The notes under the pieces are model-generated. The model did not search any database. It was not told where the DNA came from and worked only from the letters and a program-made list of their open reading frames with translations. A stretch of 64,000 bases of DNA from DB1 sp049323655 (GTDB lineage: Bacteria; Desulfobacterota; Desulfobulbia; Desulfobulbales; SURF-16), in contig JBMONO010000016.1 of the NCBI GenBank assembly GCA_049323655.1, forward strand, positions 1 to 64,000. The letters run 5' to 3'. Below, one piece after another: positions 17,162 to 26,278 of this stretch. The number at the start of each line of letters is the position of its first letter. Position 1 is the stretch's first letter. The position numbers and the translations under genes are program-made.

Positions 17162-17431
17162 ATGGCAAGCAACGCGCCAGCGGCAAACGATTTACACACC
17201 AGCGGTTTTTTCAATCCGATCATCGAGGCATGTGAAGGCTGCGATCGAATCATCGAGGCCAACGATACCAAATATTGTCAGACCTATGCCCATCCCGAGT
17301 CCAAATGGCGCCTCGGCATCTGCAATTTCGCCACCCACAAAAAACCGGAAATCACGGTTGGCACTACGAAAATAAACCCGCTCAAGGCATCCAAGAGGGC
17401 GGCGGCGGGCGCCAAAAAGAAAAAGAAATAA
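17162..17431 (+). CDS. PxxKW family cysteine-rich protein
   Basis: An 89-residue cytosolic protein with four Cys residues (EACEGCDRI, KYCQTY, GICNFATH) and the motif HPESKWRLG that names the PxxKW family, found mainly in sulfate reducers and relatives. A lysine-rich tail (KKKKK) ends it. The Cys spacing suggests metal binding, but the function is unknown. The start has GAAGGAG ten bases upstream, the promoter TTGACA lies at 17046, and a hairpin follows the stop. Confidence 0.8.
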   Translation: MASNAPAANDLHTSGFFNPIIEACEGCDRIIEANDTKYCQTYAHPESKWRLGICNFATHKKPEITVGTTKINPLKASKRAAAGAKKKKK

Positions 17432-17455
17432 ACCGAACTTTTCTGCAACATCTGC

Positions 17456-17489
17456 GCCAGCCGTCTGTGGAAAAAGGCAGATGGCTGGC
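17456..17489. terminator. Hairpin between convergent genes
   Basis: GCCAGCCGTCTG pairs with CAGATGGCTGGC (11 Watson-Crick pairs and one mismatch) around a purine loop. It lies between the stop codons of the plus gene ending at 17431 and the minus gene ending at 17500. There is no T tract on either side, so termination is inferred from position only. Confidence 0.45.
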
Positions 17490-17499
17490 CGCTCCCTTC

Positions 17500-18042
17500 C
17501 TAGCGTGCGTTGGGATACAGCGAGAGAAGAAACTCCTCGTCCTCTAGAATTTCCTGAAATCGTTCGTAATTTTCCCGTAAACTCGGCGATGCGCTTCCCC
17601 TGGCAATAAGATCGCGCACCACCTCGTCGAGCAACTCCCGCGAATAATCACTGATTGCATAGAAAACCCGGTCGATCACAAGCTGCTTCTTTTTCTCATA
17701 GGGCGGCACCTGTTTCAGCAGAGCAAGCTCCACATGGCGCCGGGTCGGATGCGGACAGAGACGAAAGACCTTGGGGGCGTCATAGATATCGGCTGCGGCG
17801 AGAAGGCCGCACTGCATTTCCTCATCAAGCTCCTGAAAAAGCGAGACGAGTTCGGCCTCCTCCTCCAGACTGAGATCCTGCACCAGCAAACGTACATAGG
17901 GGGTGATTTCGTCCTTTGACAAGGATCTTTTCCTCAAAACCCTCTTCAGCCATTTTATCTTCATTGCCGGACTTTTGGCAACGAACGGCAGAGAGATCTC
18001 CAACCAGTTTTCCTTATTATTGCCTTTCAGCCACGAAATCAT
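17500..18042 (-). CDS. Uncharacterised soluble helical protein
   Basis: A 180-residue protein rich in Leu, Glu, Arg and Lys, probably all-helical, with no signal peptide or TM segment and no motif I recognise. An internal Met at residue 27 (MKIKWLKRVLRKRSL) is an alternative start. Upstream lies the paired repeat cluster 18066-18305, so its promoter must be inside or very close to that repeat. The coding frame is supported by codon use and by the lack of a competing frame. Confidence 0.6.
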   Translation of the reverse strand: MISWLKGNNKENWLEISLPFVAKSPAMKIKWLKRVLRKRSLSKDEITPYVRLLVQDLSLEEEAELVSLFQELDEEMQCGLLAAADIYDAPKVFRLCPHPTRRHVELALLKQVPPYEKKKQLVIDRVFYAISDYSRELLDEVVRDLIARGSASPSLRENYERFQEILEDEEFLLSLYPNAR

Positions 18043-18065
18043 TTTTTTCAGCCGCCTGTCTTGTT

Positions 18066-18199
18066 TGACAAACCCGTAAAAAGTTTTTTTTTCGCCACAG
18101 AGCGCACTGAGGGCACAGAAAAAACATCTTTAATTATAATTAGTTGCCTCTGCGCGCTCTGCGGTCTCAGTGGTTAATTTTCAGTTTTACGAGACCATC
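18066..18199 (-). repeat. Dispersed repeat family A, copy 2 (inverted)
   Basis: Inverted relative to the copy at 9147. It begins TGACAAACCCGTAAAAAG and ends TTTTACGAGACCATC, with CCACAGAG and CTCTGCGG arms inside. It is followed at once by a family B unit, and the 26-base segment beginning TTTTACGAGACCATC and ending TTGTTTTGTCG occurs on both sides of that unit (about 18185-18210 and 18291-18316). Confidence 0.85.
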
Positions 18200-18205
18200 T
18201 TGTTT

Positions 18206-18305
18206 TGTCGGAATCGCAAAGCCACGATTCCGACTGGCCGTGTTTTGCAACTCGTTGTTTTCACTTTCCCGCCTGCCATGGTTGGCGGGCTTTTACGAGA
18301 CCATC
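18206..18305 (+). repeat. Dispersed repeat family B, copy 1
   Basis: About 100 bp with two hairpins: CGGAATCG pairing with CGATTCCG, and CCCGCC pairing with GGCGGG around TGCCATGGTT. It ends TTTTACGAGACCATC, an end shared with family A. Other copies lie at 21687-21787 (inverted) and 32790-32889. Confidence 0.85.
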
Positions 18306-18332
18306 TTGTTTTGTCGTTTTCAATAAAAGGCG

Positions 18333-18728
18333 TTAAAAATCCTCAAGTGCCCGCTCGAGGATATAACGCAGATACTCCCGGGTAAAAGGTTTGGTGACAT
18401 ACTGATCAGCCCCTTCCCGGAAAGCGCTGAGAATTTGACAGAGTTGCGCCTCGGCGGTGATCATGATAAAAATCACCTTGCTGTTTCGCGGATCACGCCG
18501 TATCCTTTTCAACAGATCAAGACCGGTCTGGCCGGGCATGGCATAATCGCAAATAATCAAATCCGGCCTTTCAATATCAATCGAATGCATCGCCTGCGAA
18601 ACCCCGGAAGCTTCCTCCACCTGCACGCATCCCATTTTCACCAGAAATGAGGCAACAATGCGCCGCATGACGGCCGAATCATCGACAAGCAGGATCTTTA
18701 TTCTGTCAAACGACATGCCATATTCCAC
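18333..18728 (-). CDS. CheY-like single-domain response regulator
   Basis: A 131-residue receiver domain only. The acidic pocket is in ILLVDDSAVMRR, the phosphoacceptor Asp in DLIICDYAMPGQTG, the conserved Thr in IMITAEA and the Lys in YVTKPFT. The GTG at 18728 is chosen because GGAGGAGG lies seven bases upstream. The ATG at 18716 (MSFDRIK) is the alternative. No kinase is adjacent, so it could receive phosphate from a chemotaxis-type or orphan kinase elsewhere. Confidence 0.85.
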   Translation of the reverse strand: MEYGMSFDRIKILLVDDSAVMRRIVASFLVKMGCVQVEEASGVSQAMHSIDIERPDLIICDYAMPGQTGLDLLKRIRRDPRNSKVIFIMITAEAQLCQILSAFREGADQYVTKPFTREYLRYILERALEDF

Positions 18729-18936
18729 GGATCTTCCTCCTCCCGGTATCCCTGAACCGGTCAGGCCCGGTGAAAGGGTCGAAGAGAAGGATGTTGTAAC
18801 AAGAATTCTGTTTGACTCGTAATGAAAAGCGGGATAGAGTAGATCATAACAAACATCCCCCTCCCGATCCAGGCAGAAAATCATTCTGCGGATAAATTCT
18901 TTTCAACGACAACCCCCAAATGACCAAGAGACCCAC

Positions 18937-19878
18937 ATGACACGCACGAAAAAATCCTCCAAATCCACTGTTCTGTTCTTTTTCTTCCTTATTCTTCTCG
19001 CCCTGCTGGCTCTCTTCTTTTACTTTAAAACCGGCAGACACAGTGATACCGTACCGGCAATTTCCCTTGAGCAGGAACAGCAGAAATTAGACAACAAGGT
19101 TGCTGATCTCGAAAAAAAGAGTCCGCTGACTGATGAGGTTCCCCCCCCTGCCGCCAGCATGACGCCACCCGCAGAAGAGTCTGACGCCGTTGATGCCGGT
19201 GCCGCCGGAGAGACGCCGGCAATCACCCCGCCGACCGACCCTTGCCGGGCGGCGGCGGATCGCATCGATCAGTTTTTCGCGCATCTTGATGAACAGCAAT
19301 ATGTAACGGATTTGCAGCTCGGCGTGGATAGCAAAACCTATTTCAACCAGATCATCACCAAACTTCTTGCCAACCCACCGAAAATCGTCCGGGAAACCGA
19401 CAATCTTCTCTCAATCCTCCAGAATGCGGCTCACTTTTTTCGGATTCTCGGCCCCAAAAACATGTTTAATCTGAAAAAAATAATGGCCCACGAAAAGGCG
19501 GCCCAGGAAACGGTACTGGCTGATTTTTACACCCTCATCGATCCGCAGCAGGACTGCCGTCGCATCGGTTATGCCATCTCGTCGCCCCTGCCGGAACTCT
19601 ACACCTATTCGGTATATTTCCTCAACACTCTTGGCGGTCAGGCCTATCTTGCCCGCCGGGAAATCGCCTTGCGAACCTTAGCAAAGTATTATTGCATCCT
19701 CGTGCTCGATCAGGCCAACGATACTGGGGTCAATCACCTCGGCCTCGACATCCGCTATCCGATCACCTCCCTTCTTGACGAAATGCGGGTGGTCACCGAT
19801 CTTCGCAACCGGGAACAGTATCTGGAGAAGTTGCGTATACTAAAGGAGAAATACGAGAAAAAACAGGGGAAACTGTAA
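18937..19878 (+). CDS. Membrane-anchored periplasmic protein of unknown function
   Basis: A 313-residue protein. Residues 12-30 form one TM anchor after a basic N-terminus (TRTKKSSK). A coiled-coil-prone stretch (LEQEQQKLDNKVADLEKK) and a Pro/Ala-rich linker to about residue 105 follow, then a soluble helical domain. That domain includes CRAAADRIDQFFAHLD and a conserved-looking NMFNLKKIMAHEK. The layout suggests an inner-membrane protein facing the periplasm. No known family is recognised. The strong hairpin at 19903-19940 ends the unit. Confidence 0.6.
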   Translation: MTRTKKSSKSTVLFFFFLILLALLALFFYFKTGRHSDTVPAISLEQEQQKLDNKVADLEKKSPLTDEVPPPAASMTPPAEESDAVDAGAAGETPAITPPTDPCRAAADRIDQFFAHLDEQQYVTDLQLGVDSKTYFNQIITKLLANPPKIVRETDNLLSILQNAAHFFRILGPKNMFNLKKIMAHEKAAQETVLADFYTLIDPQQDCRRIGYAISSPLPELYTYSVYFLNTLGGQAYLARREIALRTLAKYYCILVLDQANDTGVNHLGLDIRYPITSLLDEMRVVTDLRNREQYLEKLRILKEKYEKKQGKL

Positions 19879-19902
19879 CTCCAGGCGGGCAATCTCTCCA
19901 AT

Positions 19903-19940
19903 AAAAAAGGAAGCTGACCAGCAGGTCAGCTTCCTTTTTT
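19903..19940. terminator. Bidirectional rho-independent terminator
   Basis: GGAAGCTGACC (19909-19919), loop AGCA, GGTCAGCTTCC (19924-19934): a perfect 11-bp stem flanked by A6 on the left and T6 on the right. It works in both directions, serving the plus gene ending at 19878 and the minus gene ending at 19990. Confidence 0.9.
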
Positions 19941-19989
19941 ATTGCTCTCTCCAAGGGCATCACAGGGAACCGGCATCGGCATCAGTCGA

Positions 19990-20706
19990 TCAATCACGGT
20001 TGCCGAGAAAATGAAGCAGGCTGAGAAAGAGATTGATAAAATCGAGGTACAGGGCCAGAGCTCCCATGATCGCCATGCGCCGAATCGCCGTTTCCCCTTG
20101 CTGCATGATGCCGGAGGCGCCCATCTGGGTAATCTTCTGCACGTCATAGGCGGTAAGCCCTGTGAAGATAATTACCCCGAGACCGGAAACCACCCAGGCT
20201 ACCATCGAACTCTGCAGAAAAATGTTAACGATGGAAGCGATGATAATGCCGATCAGCCCCATGAACATGAAGGAGCCGATCCCGCTCAGATCCTTTTTCG
20301 TTACCAGGCCGTAAACCGCCATGGCACCGAACATGCCGGCGGTGATGAAAAAGGTGGCAGCCACCGAGGTAGCGGTATAAATCTGCAAAATCACCGACAA
20401 GGTGATGCCGTTCAAGGAGGAGTAAAGAAGAAAAAGACCGGTCGCCGCCCGAGCCGACAGGCGCATGACTCGGGCCGAGAGATAAAAGACCAGACCCAGC
20501 TCCGCGATGATGATGCCCCAGCGCATGAGCGGGTTGCCGATAAAGATCTGCATGGCCGTGGCGGAATTGGCGACAAAAAAAGCGATGATGCCGGTCAGAC
20601 CCAATCCCATCGCCATCCAGTTGAAGACCTTGGCCAGGAAGACGGTCGATGCCTGAGTCTGGGCCTGGGCCGCTGGTATCGTTCTACCATAGCTGCTGTC
20701 GTACAT
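19990..20706 (-). CDS. Bax inhibitor-1/YccA family membrane protein
   Basis: A 238-residue inner-membrane protein with seven TM segments. The family features are the N-terminal VFNWMAMGLGLTGIIAFFV segment, SSLNGITLSVI in the middle and GLTAYDVQKI near the end. Relatives (YccA, YbhL) act as Ca2+ leak channels or modulate FtsH. The ATG at 20706 has GGAGGAAAC directly upstream. An in-frame TTG upstream coincides with this ribosome site and is rejected. Confidence 0.9.
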   Translation of the reverse strand: MYDSSYGRTIPAAQAQTQASTVFLAKVFNWMAMGLGLTGIIAFFVANSATAMQIFIGNPLMRWGIIIAELGLVFYLSARVMRLSARAATGLFLLYSSLNGITLSVILQIYTATSVAATFFITAGMFGAMAVYGLVTKKDLSGIGSFMFMGLIGIIIASIVNIFLQSSMVAWVVSGLGVIIFTGLTAYDVQKITQMGASGIMQQGETAIRRMAIMGALALYLDFINLFLSLLHFLGNRD

Positions 20707-20874
20707 TGTTTCCTCCAATCAGTGTCAGTCGTTATGTGTTCGCCCTTTCCGCGGCAGAAAACGCCGCTTTCCGGACAAATTTATTATCCGACATTCAATA
20801 TAGTCACTGGCGCGCCGGAGTCAAGCGATTCCGGACACACCGTCCCTCGAAGAGGGTGGCGAAGGCTGATCGTC

Positions 20875-21627
20875 TCACAGAGAGACCATGTCGCCCGGCT
20901 CCGGGAGAAAAACGGGAAGCGCAGCCGCGGCAATGAGGTCATCGATCGCCTGGCGCCGGAAGCGTCGGTACTTCCGATTGAGGTGGACCAGCGCCAACCG
21001 CCTGGCCGCGGCCTGAACGGCAAAGTTGATGCTGCCGACCACACTGCCGTGTCCCTCTGCTTCTTCATCGACCCAGAAGGCCTCATGAACAATAAGATCA
21101 CAGCCTGTTGCCAGCTTGGCCGAAGCCGGGGTGGGCCGGCCATCGCCGCTGTAGAAGAGGGTGCTCGCCCCATCGGTGATGCGCAGGGATAAACTGGGCT
21201 GACTGTGGTCATTCTCGGCGCACGACCAGCAACAGCCGCCAATCTCGCGCTCGCGGCCCGGAACAAAGGGGAGCCAGGTGAGAGGAAACGCAAGCCGCGG
21301 CAGGAAATTCGGATAGGCAAGTTCCATGGCGGCCACGACCTTTTCCTTTACCCCCGGCGGACCGAGGATGAGCAGCGATCTGGTCCGCCCCATCTCCCAC
21401 AAACGCAACAGCAGCAGGGGCATGCCGAAAAAATGATCACCATGAAAATGGGAGAGCCAGACAGCGTCGAGCGCGTCAGCGTCACAACATTCGGCAAAAA
21501 AGAGATGGGGAACGGAAAATCCGCAGTCAAGCAGAAAGGTGACGCCGCCGGCGCCTTTTACCAGCAGCGAGGTGTTGGCATAGCGATCATCGCAGGCCTC
21601 GCCGACTCCCAGGAAGAGTATGTCCAT
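20875..21627 (-). CDS. MBL-fold metallohydrolase, RNase Z-like
   Basis: A 250-residue metallo-beta-lactamase-fold protein. The zinc motif is SHFHGDHFFG, the further ligands are in FYSGDGRPT and IVHEAFW, and HL in LALVHLNRKYR is near the C-terminus. The overall layout is closest to the RNase Z/ElaC group, but it is shorter than typical tRNase Z and the substrate is not clear. The ATG at 21627 is chosen. The upstream frame enters the repeat at 21687. Confidence 0.75.
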   Translation of the reverse strand: MDILFLGVGEACDDRYANTSLLVKGAGGVTFLLDCGFSVPHLFFAECCDADALDAVWLSHFHGDHFFGMPLLLLRLWEMGRTRSLLILGPPGVKEKVVAAMELAYPNFLPRLAFPLTWLPFVPGREREIGGCCWSCAENDHSQPSLSLRITDGASTLFYSGDGRPTPASAKLATGCDLIVHEAFWVDEEAEGHGSVVGSINFAVQAAARRLALVHLNRKYRRFRRQAIDDLIAAAALPVFLPEPGDMVSL

Positions 21628-21686
21628 AAATCTTCGGCAGGTGTGGAAAAAGTACAGGATTGCAGGCGTTGACCGTTTCAATTTTT

Positions 21687-21787
21687 GATGGTCTCGTAAA
21701 ACCCACAAACCATGGTAGGCGGGAAAGCGAAAACAACGAGCTGCGAAACACCGCCCGTCGGAATTGTGATTTTTTACGATTCCGACA
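21687..21787 (-). repeat. Dispersed repeat family B, copy 2 (inverted)
   Basis: It starts GATGGTCTCGTAAAACCC and ends ACGATTCCGACA, the reverse of the copy at 18206. The second hairpin arms are changed (CATGGTAGGCGGG). It lies in the divergent gap between the MBL hydrolase and the SNF2 helicase, 20 bases before the helicase start codon. Confidence 0.8.
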
Positions 21788-21807
21788 ATATATGGTATAC
21801 TGACAAA

Positions 21808-24800
21808 ATGGCAACATTTTCCTTTAGCGACGACCGAAACCGGCTTCTGCAGAGCTTCGCAGCCCTGGCGCCCAGCGAGCAGGAGATACTGGAACTCGTC
21901 TCCGTGATCTATGAACCGATTTCCACCGCCGACATTATCGACTGCTTCCGCGACTATCAGCAGCGCAGCACCTCCCCGGCAACAAAAAGCGAGGCCCCCC
22001 CCTCGGCTATCCTGCGCCGTTTACAGCAGCAGCTACTGCTCACCTGGAACGGCCGTTGCAACCCCCTTATCCGTGAAATCGTCAGCAGAAAGGCGCAGGC
22101 CGCAGGCAGATTTATCCTGATGGCCGCTATCGTTCGGAGTCATTTGCCTCTCCAGGACGATGAACCCGACCTACTGCCCGGCAAAAGAGACCGTCATCTC
22201 CGGGAAATGCGCATCGGCCTCTACACCGGAGACTTCGACTGTTTCAATCACCATCTGCTGGCCTATTATGAATGTCCGGGAGCCACCGAGCAGGATTCGC
22301 CCCTGCCGGAGATCGTCAGCAACCCCTTTGAACCGGCATGGTTTTCCACCCTGCCGCCGCACCTTCAGCTCCACTGCCTGCATGAAATCAGTACGCGTTG
22401 TCTGCGTGACCTCCAGCCCTTTGACTCGCCCCTTGCTTACCTAAGAGAGAAGCTGACGTTACAGCTCATCCCCGAGCCAGGCTGGCCGGCTGTCTACTAT
22501 CTGCGCATCCTGCATCTGCTGCTGCGCGGCGAACGGATCGCGGCAGAGGAGGAGGCGAAGCGGGCCGGCACCTGCGCCGACGCCTCCGGGATGCGGGGCT
22601 GGCTCTTGTTTCTCAAGGGCAGCACCGAAGAGGCAAACGCTGCATTCCGTTCAGCCCTGCGTCTTCTACGGGAGAACAGAGAAGACAATACCGCCTTTTT
22701 TGCCGGCTGTGAAGGTCTTATCTATCTTCTTACCCTGCTCCAAAGCGGTGATTTTACCAACTACGCAGAGATTATCACGATTGTCAGCCATCTGGAAAAG
22801 GCACAACCGGCCAACGAACTGCTTCCCGCTTACCGGTCTCTTGCCGCCGTTGCCAAGGCAAAAACAGAATCCTTCTGTCCCGGTTGCACTGTTCAGCTCT
22901 GGAATGCACCGGAACGAAACGGCGTAGCCTCCCTTTTCGTGGGGCTTGGCACTTACTGGCTGAATGGCGTAATCGAGACCTCCCAGCGGGACGAAATGCT
23001 TCAGTTTTTCAGATTAGCCAAGGAAAACGGTTTTGCCTGGCTGGCGATGGAATACGCCACTCTGCTTGAACAGGTCTGCGATCATCCCGAACTGACCGAA
23101 TTCAGCTCGCACATGCGGCAGCAGACAGGCATTACTCCCCTGCTCGCCGCTGTTCCCCATGAAAAAACCTGGCAACGGGCGCTGAAGGCACTCAATCTCG
23201 TCAGCCGGACAGAGGAGGGAGACCGTCACCCCCGCAGTCGTCTTGCCTGGCTGGTGGAGTTTCGGGACGGTTTTCTCTCCCTGGAACCAAGGGAGCAAAA
23301 AATGACGACCAAGGGCAACTGGGGTCTTGGCAGAACGGTTTCCCTGAAACGTCTATGCAGCGGCGAGGCTCTCGACTTCATGACCGATCAGGACCGCAAG
23401 GTGCGCGCAGCCCTCCGCCCGCATGAAACACACCGGATGACCAGCTTCACCTTCGACATGGACGAGGCTTTGCCGGCCCTGATCGGCCACCCCCTGCTCT
23501 TCTCATCCCAGCCGCCGCACAGTATCGTCGAATTTATCAAAGGAGAACCACAGCTGCGGGCGACCATCGATGGCGATCATCTTCGCCTCACCTTTACCCA
23601 TCCCATCGGCAACGAAAAGGTTCTCGTCCTGCCGGAGACACCGACACGTTTTTCCATCATAACAATCTCGCCGAAACAACGCAGAATCATCAACATCATC
23701 GGCGACGACGGTCTGCGTGTCCCCTTGTCGGCAAAAAACGAAGTACTGACCACCCTTGGCAACCTCTCTTCCTGCCTCACCATCCATTCCGATATCGACG
23801 AAAGCGCGGCAGACATCGAAAAAGTAAGTGCCTCGGCCAGGATCATCATTCAGCTGCTGCCGGTGGGCACCGGATTCCGCATCTCATTTCTCGTGCGGCC
23901 ATTCATCGACAACGGCCCTTATCTCCATCCGGGAGAGGGCGCTGTCGGGGTGATTACCGAGATAAACGGCAGACGCCTGCAGGCGCTTCGCAATCTCCAG
24001 GAGGAACGTGACAACTGCCAGCGCATCGAATCGCTCTGTCCCACCCTGGCCAGGCTGCCCGACGAGGACTGGGAATGGCTGATCGACGACATCCAGGACT
24101 GCCTTGAAGCCTTGGTCGAGATTGAAATGCTGGGGGATATGGTCAACGTCGAGTGGCCGGAAGGTCAACGCCTCGCCATCCGCCGGCAGGTGACCTTCAG
24201 TGATCTCCATCTCCACATCCGACAGAAAAAAAACTGGTTTGAACTCGACGCCGCACTAACCGTTTCTCCGGACCTGATTCTTGACATGAAACAGCTGCTG
24301 GAGGCCAGCAGCGCCAGCCGCGGGCGCTTCATTCCCCTTGGACAAGGAGGCTTTCTCGCCCTTTCCCGGGAGTTGCGACGCCAGCTCGACGAACTGGACA
24401 GCTACACCGAGGAAACCAAAAGCGGGAGAAGGCGCATTCATCCGCTGGCCGCCGGCGTTCTGGACCAAGTCACGGAAAACGGCGGGCTCATCAGCGCTGA
24501 CAGCCAGTGGCAGGAACGGCTGCAGCGCATGCGTGCGGCTCACGACCTTGATCCGGAAATTCCCTCCACTCTCCAGGCCGAACTGCGCCGCTACCAGATT
24601 GAAGGGTTCAAATGGCTGTCCCGCCTCCATCACTGGGGGGTTGGCGCCTGCCTGGCAGACGACATGGGTCTCGGAAAAACGGTCCAGACGCTTGGCATCA
24701 TCCTGCGCGAGGCTCGCAACGGCCCTTCCCTGGTGGTGGCCCCGACTTCGGTCTGCATGAACTGGGAAGAGGAAATCAGGAAATTCACCCCTACTCTGAA

Positions 24801-25956
24801 CGGCGTCCTGTTCGGCGGCAAGGAGCGGGCCGACCTGATCGCCGGTCTCGGTCCCTTTGACGTCGCGATCTGCAGCTATGGCCTGCTGCAGCAGGAGCAC
24901 AAACTGCTCGCCACCCGGGAATGGCAGGTCATTGTTTTAGACGAGGCCCAGGCAATCAAGAATATCGCAACGAAACGATCCCGGGCTGCCATGGAGCTGA
25001 AGGGACACTTTCGCATGATCACCACCGGCACCCCCATTGAAAATCACCTGGGCGAACTGTGGAATCTCTTTCATTTCATCAATCCAGGACTGCTCGGCTC
25101 GCTCGACCATTTCAACCGTCGCTTTGCCGTTCCCATTGAAAAGGAACAGGACGACCGGGCCCGCAAAAAGCTGAAAAAACTGATCCAGCCCTTTATTCTG
25201 CGCCGTCTGAAAAGCCAGGTCCTCGAAGAGCTGCCGCCTCGCACCGAAGTGATCCTGCACGTTGACATGACCAGAGAAGAGGCCGCCTTTTACGAGGCAC
25301 TGCGCCGTCACGCCCTGGAAACGATCGAACGGCAGGACAGCACCCAGCCGCAGCGCCACATGCAGATCCTGGCGGAGATCATGAAGCTGCGCCTGGCCTG
25401 CTGCAATCCCCGTCTCATCGTCTCGGACAGCACGGTCCACTGCTCAAAACTGGAACTCTTCGGTACCATCATCCGCGAACTCATCGAAAACCGTCACAAG
25501 GCCCTTGTCTTCAGCCAGTTTTCCTCACATCTGCGCCTCATCCGCGCCTTTCTCGACGAACTGCAGATCTCCTGCAAATACCTCGACGGCTCCACTCCGG
25601 CCCGCAAACGACAGGAACAAGTCGCCGATTTTCAGGCTGGCGACGGCGATGTCTTTCTCATCAGCCTCAAAGCCGGCGGTCTCGGCCTCAATCTCACCGC
25701 CGCCGACTATGTCATTCACATGGACCCCTGGTGGAATCCGGCGGTTGAGGATCAGGCCTCGGACCGAGCCCATCGCATCGGCCAGCTTCATCCCGTCACC
25801 GTCTACCGCCTGATCACCCGTAACACCATCGAGGAAAAAATTCTCGCCCTGCACCGTAACAAACGGGAGCTGGCAGATACTCTCCTCGAAGGCAGCGACC
25901 GCAGCCACAGACTCTCCTTGGAAGCCCTGCTCGCCCTCTTGAACAATGATACCTGA
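21808..25956 (+). CDS. Large SNF2-family helicase-like ATPase
   Basis: A 1382-residue Swi2/Snf2 ATPase. The first 550 or so residues are helical with no recognised domain and may include TPR-like repeats. A middle region fits the bacterial SNF2-associated module. The ATPase core starts near residue 930 (YQIEGFKWLSRLHHWG), with Walker A DDMGLGKT near 952, the DEAQ box VIVLDEAQAIKN near 1045, GTPIENHLGELWNL, and a C-terminal helicase half ending SDRAHRIGQ. The ATG at 21808 is preferred. Earlier codons lie in a repeat. It probably remodels protein-DNA complexes. No restriction or defence partner is adjacent. Confidence 0.9.
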   Translation: MATFSFSDDRNRLLQSFAALAPSEQEILELVSVIYEPISTADIIDCFRDYQQRSTSPATKSEAPPSAILRRLQQQLLLTWNGRCNPLIREIVSRKAQAAGRFILMAAIVRSHLPLQDDEPDLLPGKRDRHLREMRIGLYTGDFDCFNHHLLAYYECPGATEQDSPLPEIVSNPFEPAWFSTLPPHLQLHCLHEISTRCLRDLQPFDSPLAYLREKLTLQLIPEPGWPAVYYLRILHLLLRGERIAAEEEAKRAGTCADASGMRGWLLFLKGSTEEANAAFRSALRLLRENREDNTAFFAGCEGLIYLLTLLQSGDFTNYAEIITIVSHLEKAQPANELLPAYRSLAAVAKAKTESFCPGCTVQLWNAPERNGVASLFVGLGTYWLNGVIETSQRDEMLQFFRLAKENGFAWLAMEYATLLEQVCDHPELTEFSSHMRQQTGITPLLAAVPHEKTWQRALKALNLVSRTEEGDRHPRSRLAWLVEFRDGFLSLEPREQKMTTKGNWGLGRTVSLKRLCSGEALDFMTDQDRKVRAALRPHETHRMTSFTFDMDEALPALIGHPLLFSSQPPHSIVEFIKGEPQLRATIDGDHLRLTFTHPIGNEKVLVLPETPTRFSIITISPKQRRIINIIGDDGLRVPLSAKNEVLTTLGNLSSCLTIHSDIDESAADIEKVSASARIIIQLLPVGTGFRISFLVRPFIDNGPYLHPGEGAVGVITEINGRRLQALRNLQEERDNCQRIESLCPTLARLPDEDWEWLIDDIQDCLEALVEIEMLGDMVNVEWPEGQRLAIRRQVTFSDLHLHIRQKKNWFELDAALTVSPDLILDMKQLLEASSASRGRFIPLGQGGFLALSRELRRQLDELDSYTEETKSGRRRIHPLAAGVLDQVTENGGLISADSQWQERLQRMRAAHDLDPEIPSTLQAELRRYQIEGFKWLSRLHHWGVGACLADDMGLGKTVQTLGIILREARNGPSLVVAPTSVCMNWEEEIRKFTPTLNGVLFGGKERADLIAGLGPFDVAICSYGLLQQEHKLLATREWQVIVLDEAQAIKNIATKRSRAAMELKGHFRMITTGTPIENHLGELWNLFHFINPGLLGSLDHFNRRFAVPIEKEQDDRARKKLKKLIQPFILRRLKSQVLEELPPRTEVILHVDMTREEAAFYEALRRHALETIERQDSTQPQRHMQILAEIMKLRLACCNPRLIVSDSTVHCSKLELFGTIIRELIENRHKALVFSQFSSHLRLIRAFLDELQISCKYLDGSTPARKRQEQVADFQAGDGDVFLISLKAGGLGLNLTAADYVIHMDPWWNPAVEDQASDRAHRIGQLHPVTVYRLITRNTIEEKILALHRNKRELADTLLEGSDRSHRLSLEALLALLNNDT

Positions 25957-26278
25957 AAGACTGAAACGCGCAGCCCCTTATTGTTCGAAAAATTCAATAT
26001 TAAATATTGACAAATTCTATATAACTTCTTAAAAAAAATCTCATCTCGTTCATCTAGGCTCACCCCCAAAAAGCCTCTCATATTTTTTTCACAAAACGAA
26101 AGAATTCCATATTGACACAAAGTGGTACGTTTGCTAAAACACGATGGCACAATGTGACATAAACACTGATCACTTCTTCCCGGGAGCAGCCACCGGGAGG
26201 TATTTTTCACAATGCAGCACAGGGAGTCACGCACAACGGCGGAAAATCAAACCCAAAAAACACAAAGGAGAAGAAGGC
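25957..26278. other. Regulatory intergenic region upstream of the cytochrome gene
   Basis: AT-rich, with no gene. At 25994-26010 lies the palindrome TCAATATT-A-AATATTGA, whose right arm overlaps a TTGACA (26007-26012), a possible operator-promoter overlap. A second TTGACA promoter is at 26112. I do not recognise the regulator. Confidence 0.45.
26112..26140 (+). promoter_or_regulatory. Sigma-70-like promoter for the cytochrome gene
   Basis: TTGACA (26112-26117), 17-base spacer, TAAAAC (26135-26140, four of six to consensus). The start codon is at 26279, leaving a leader of roughly 130 bases. Confidence 0.5.

Noticed and set aside
19942..21192. Plus-strand 416-codon frame
   Set aside because: Antisense to the Bax inhibitor-1 and MBL hydrolase genes; composition is that of a shadow frame.
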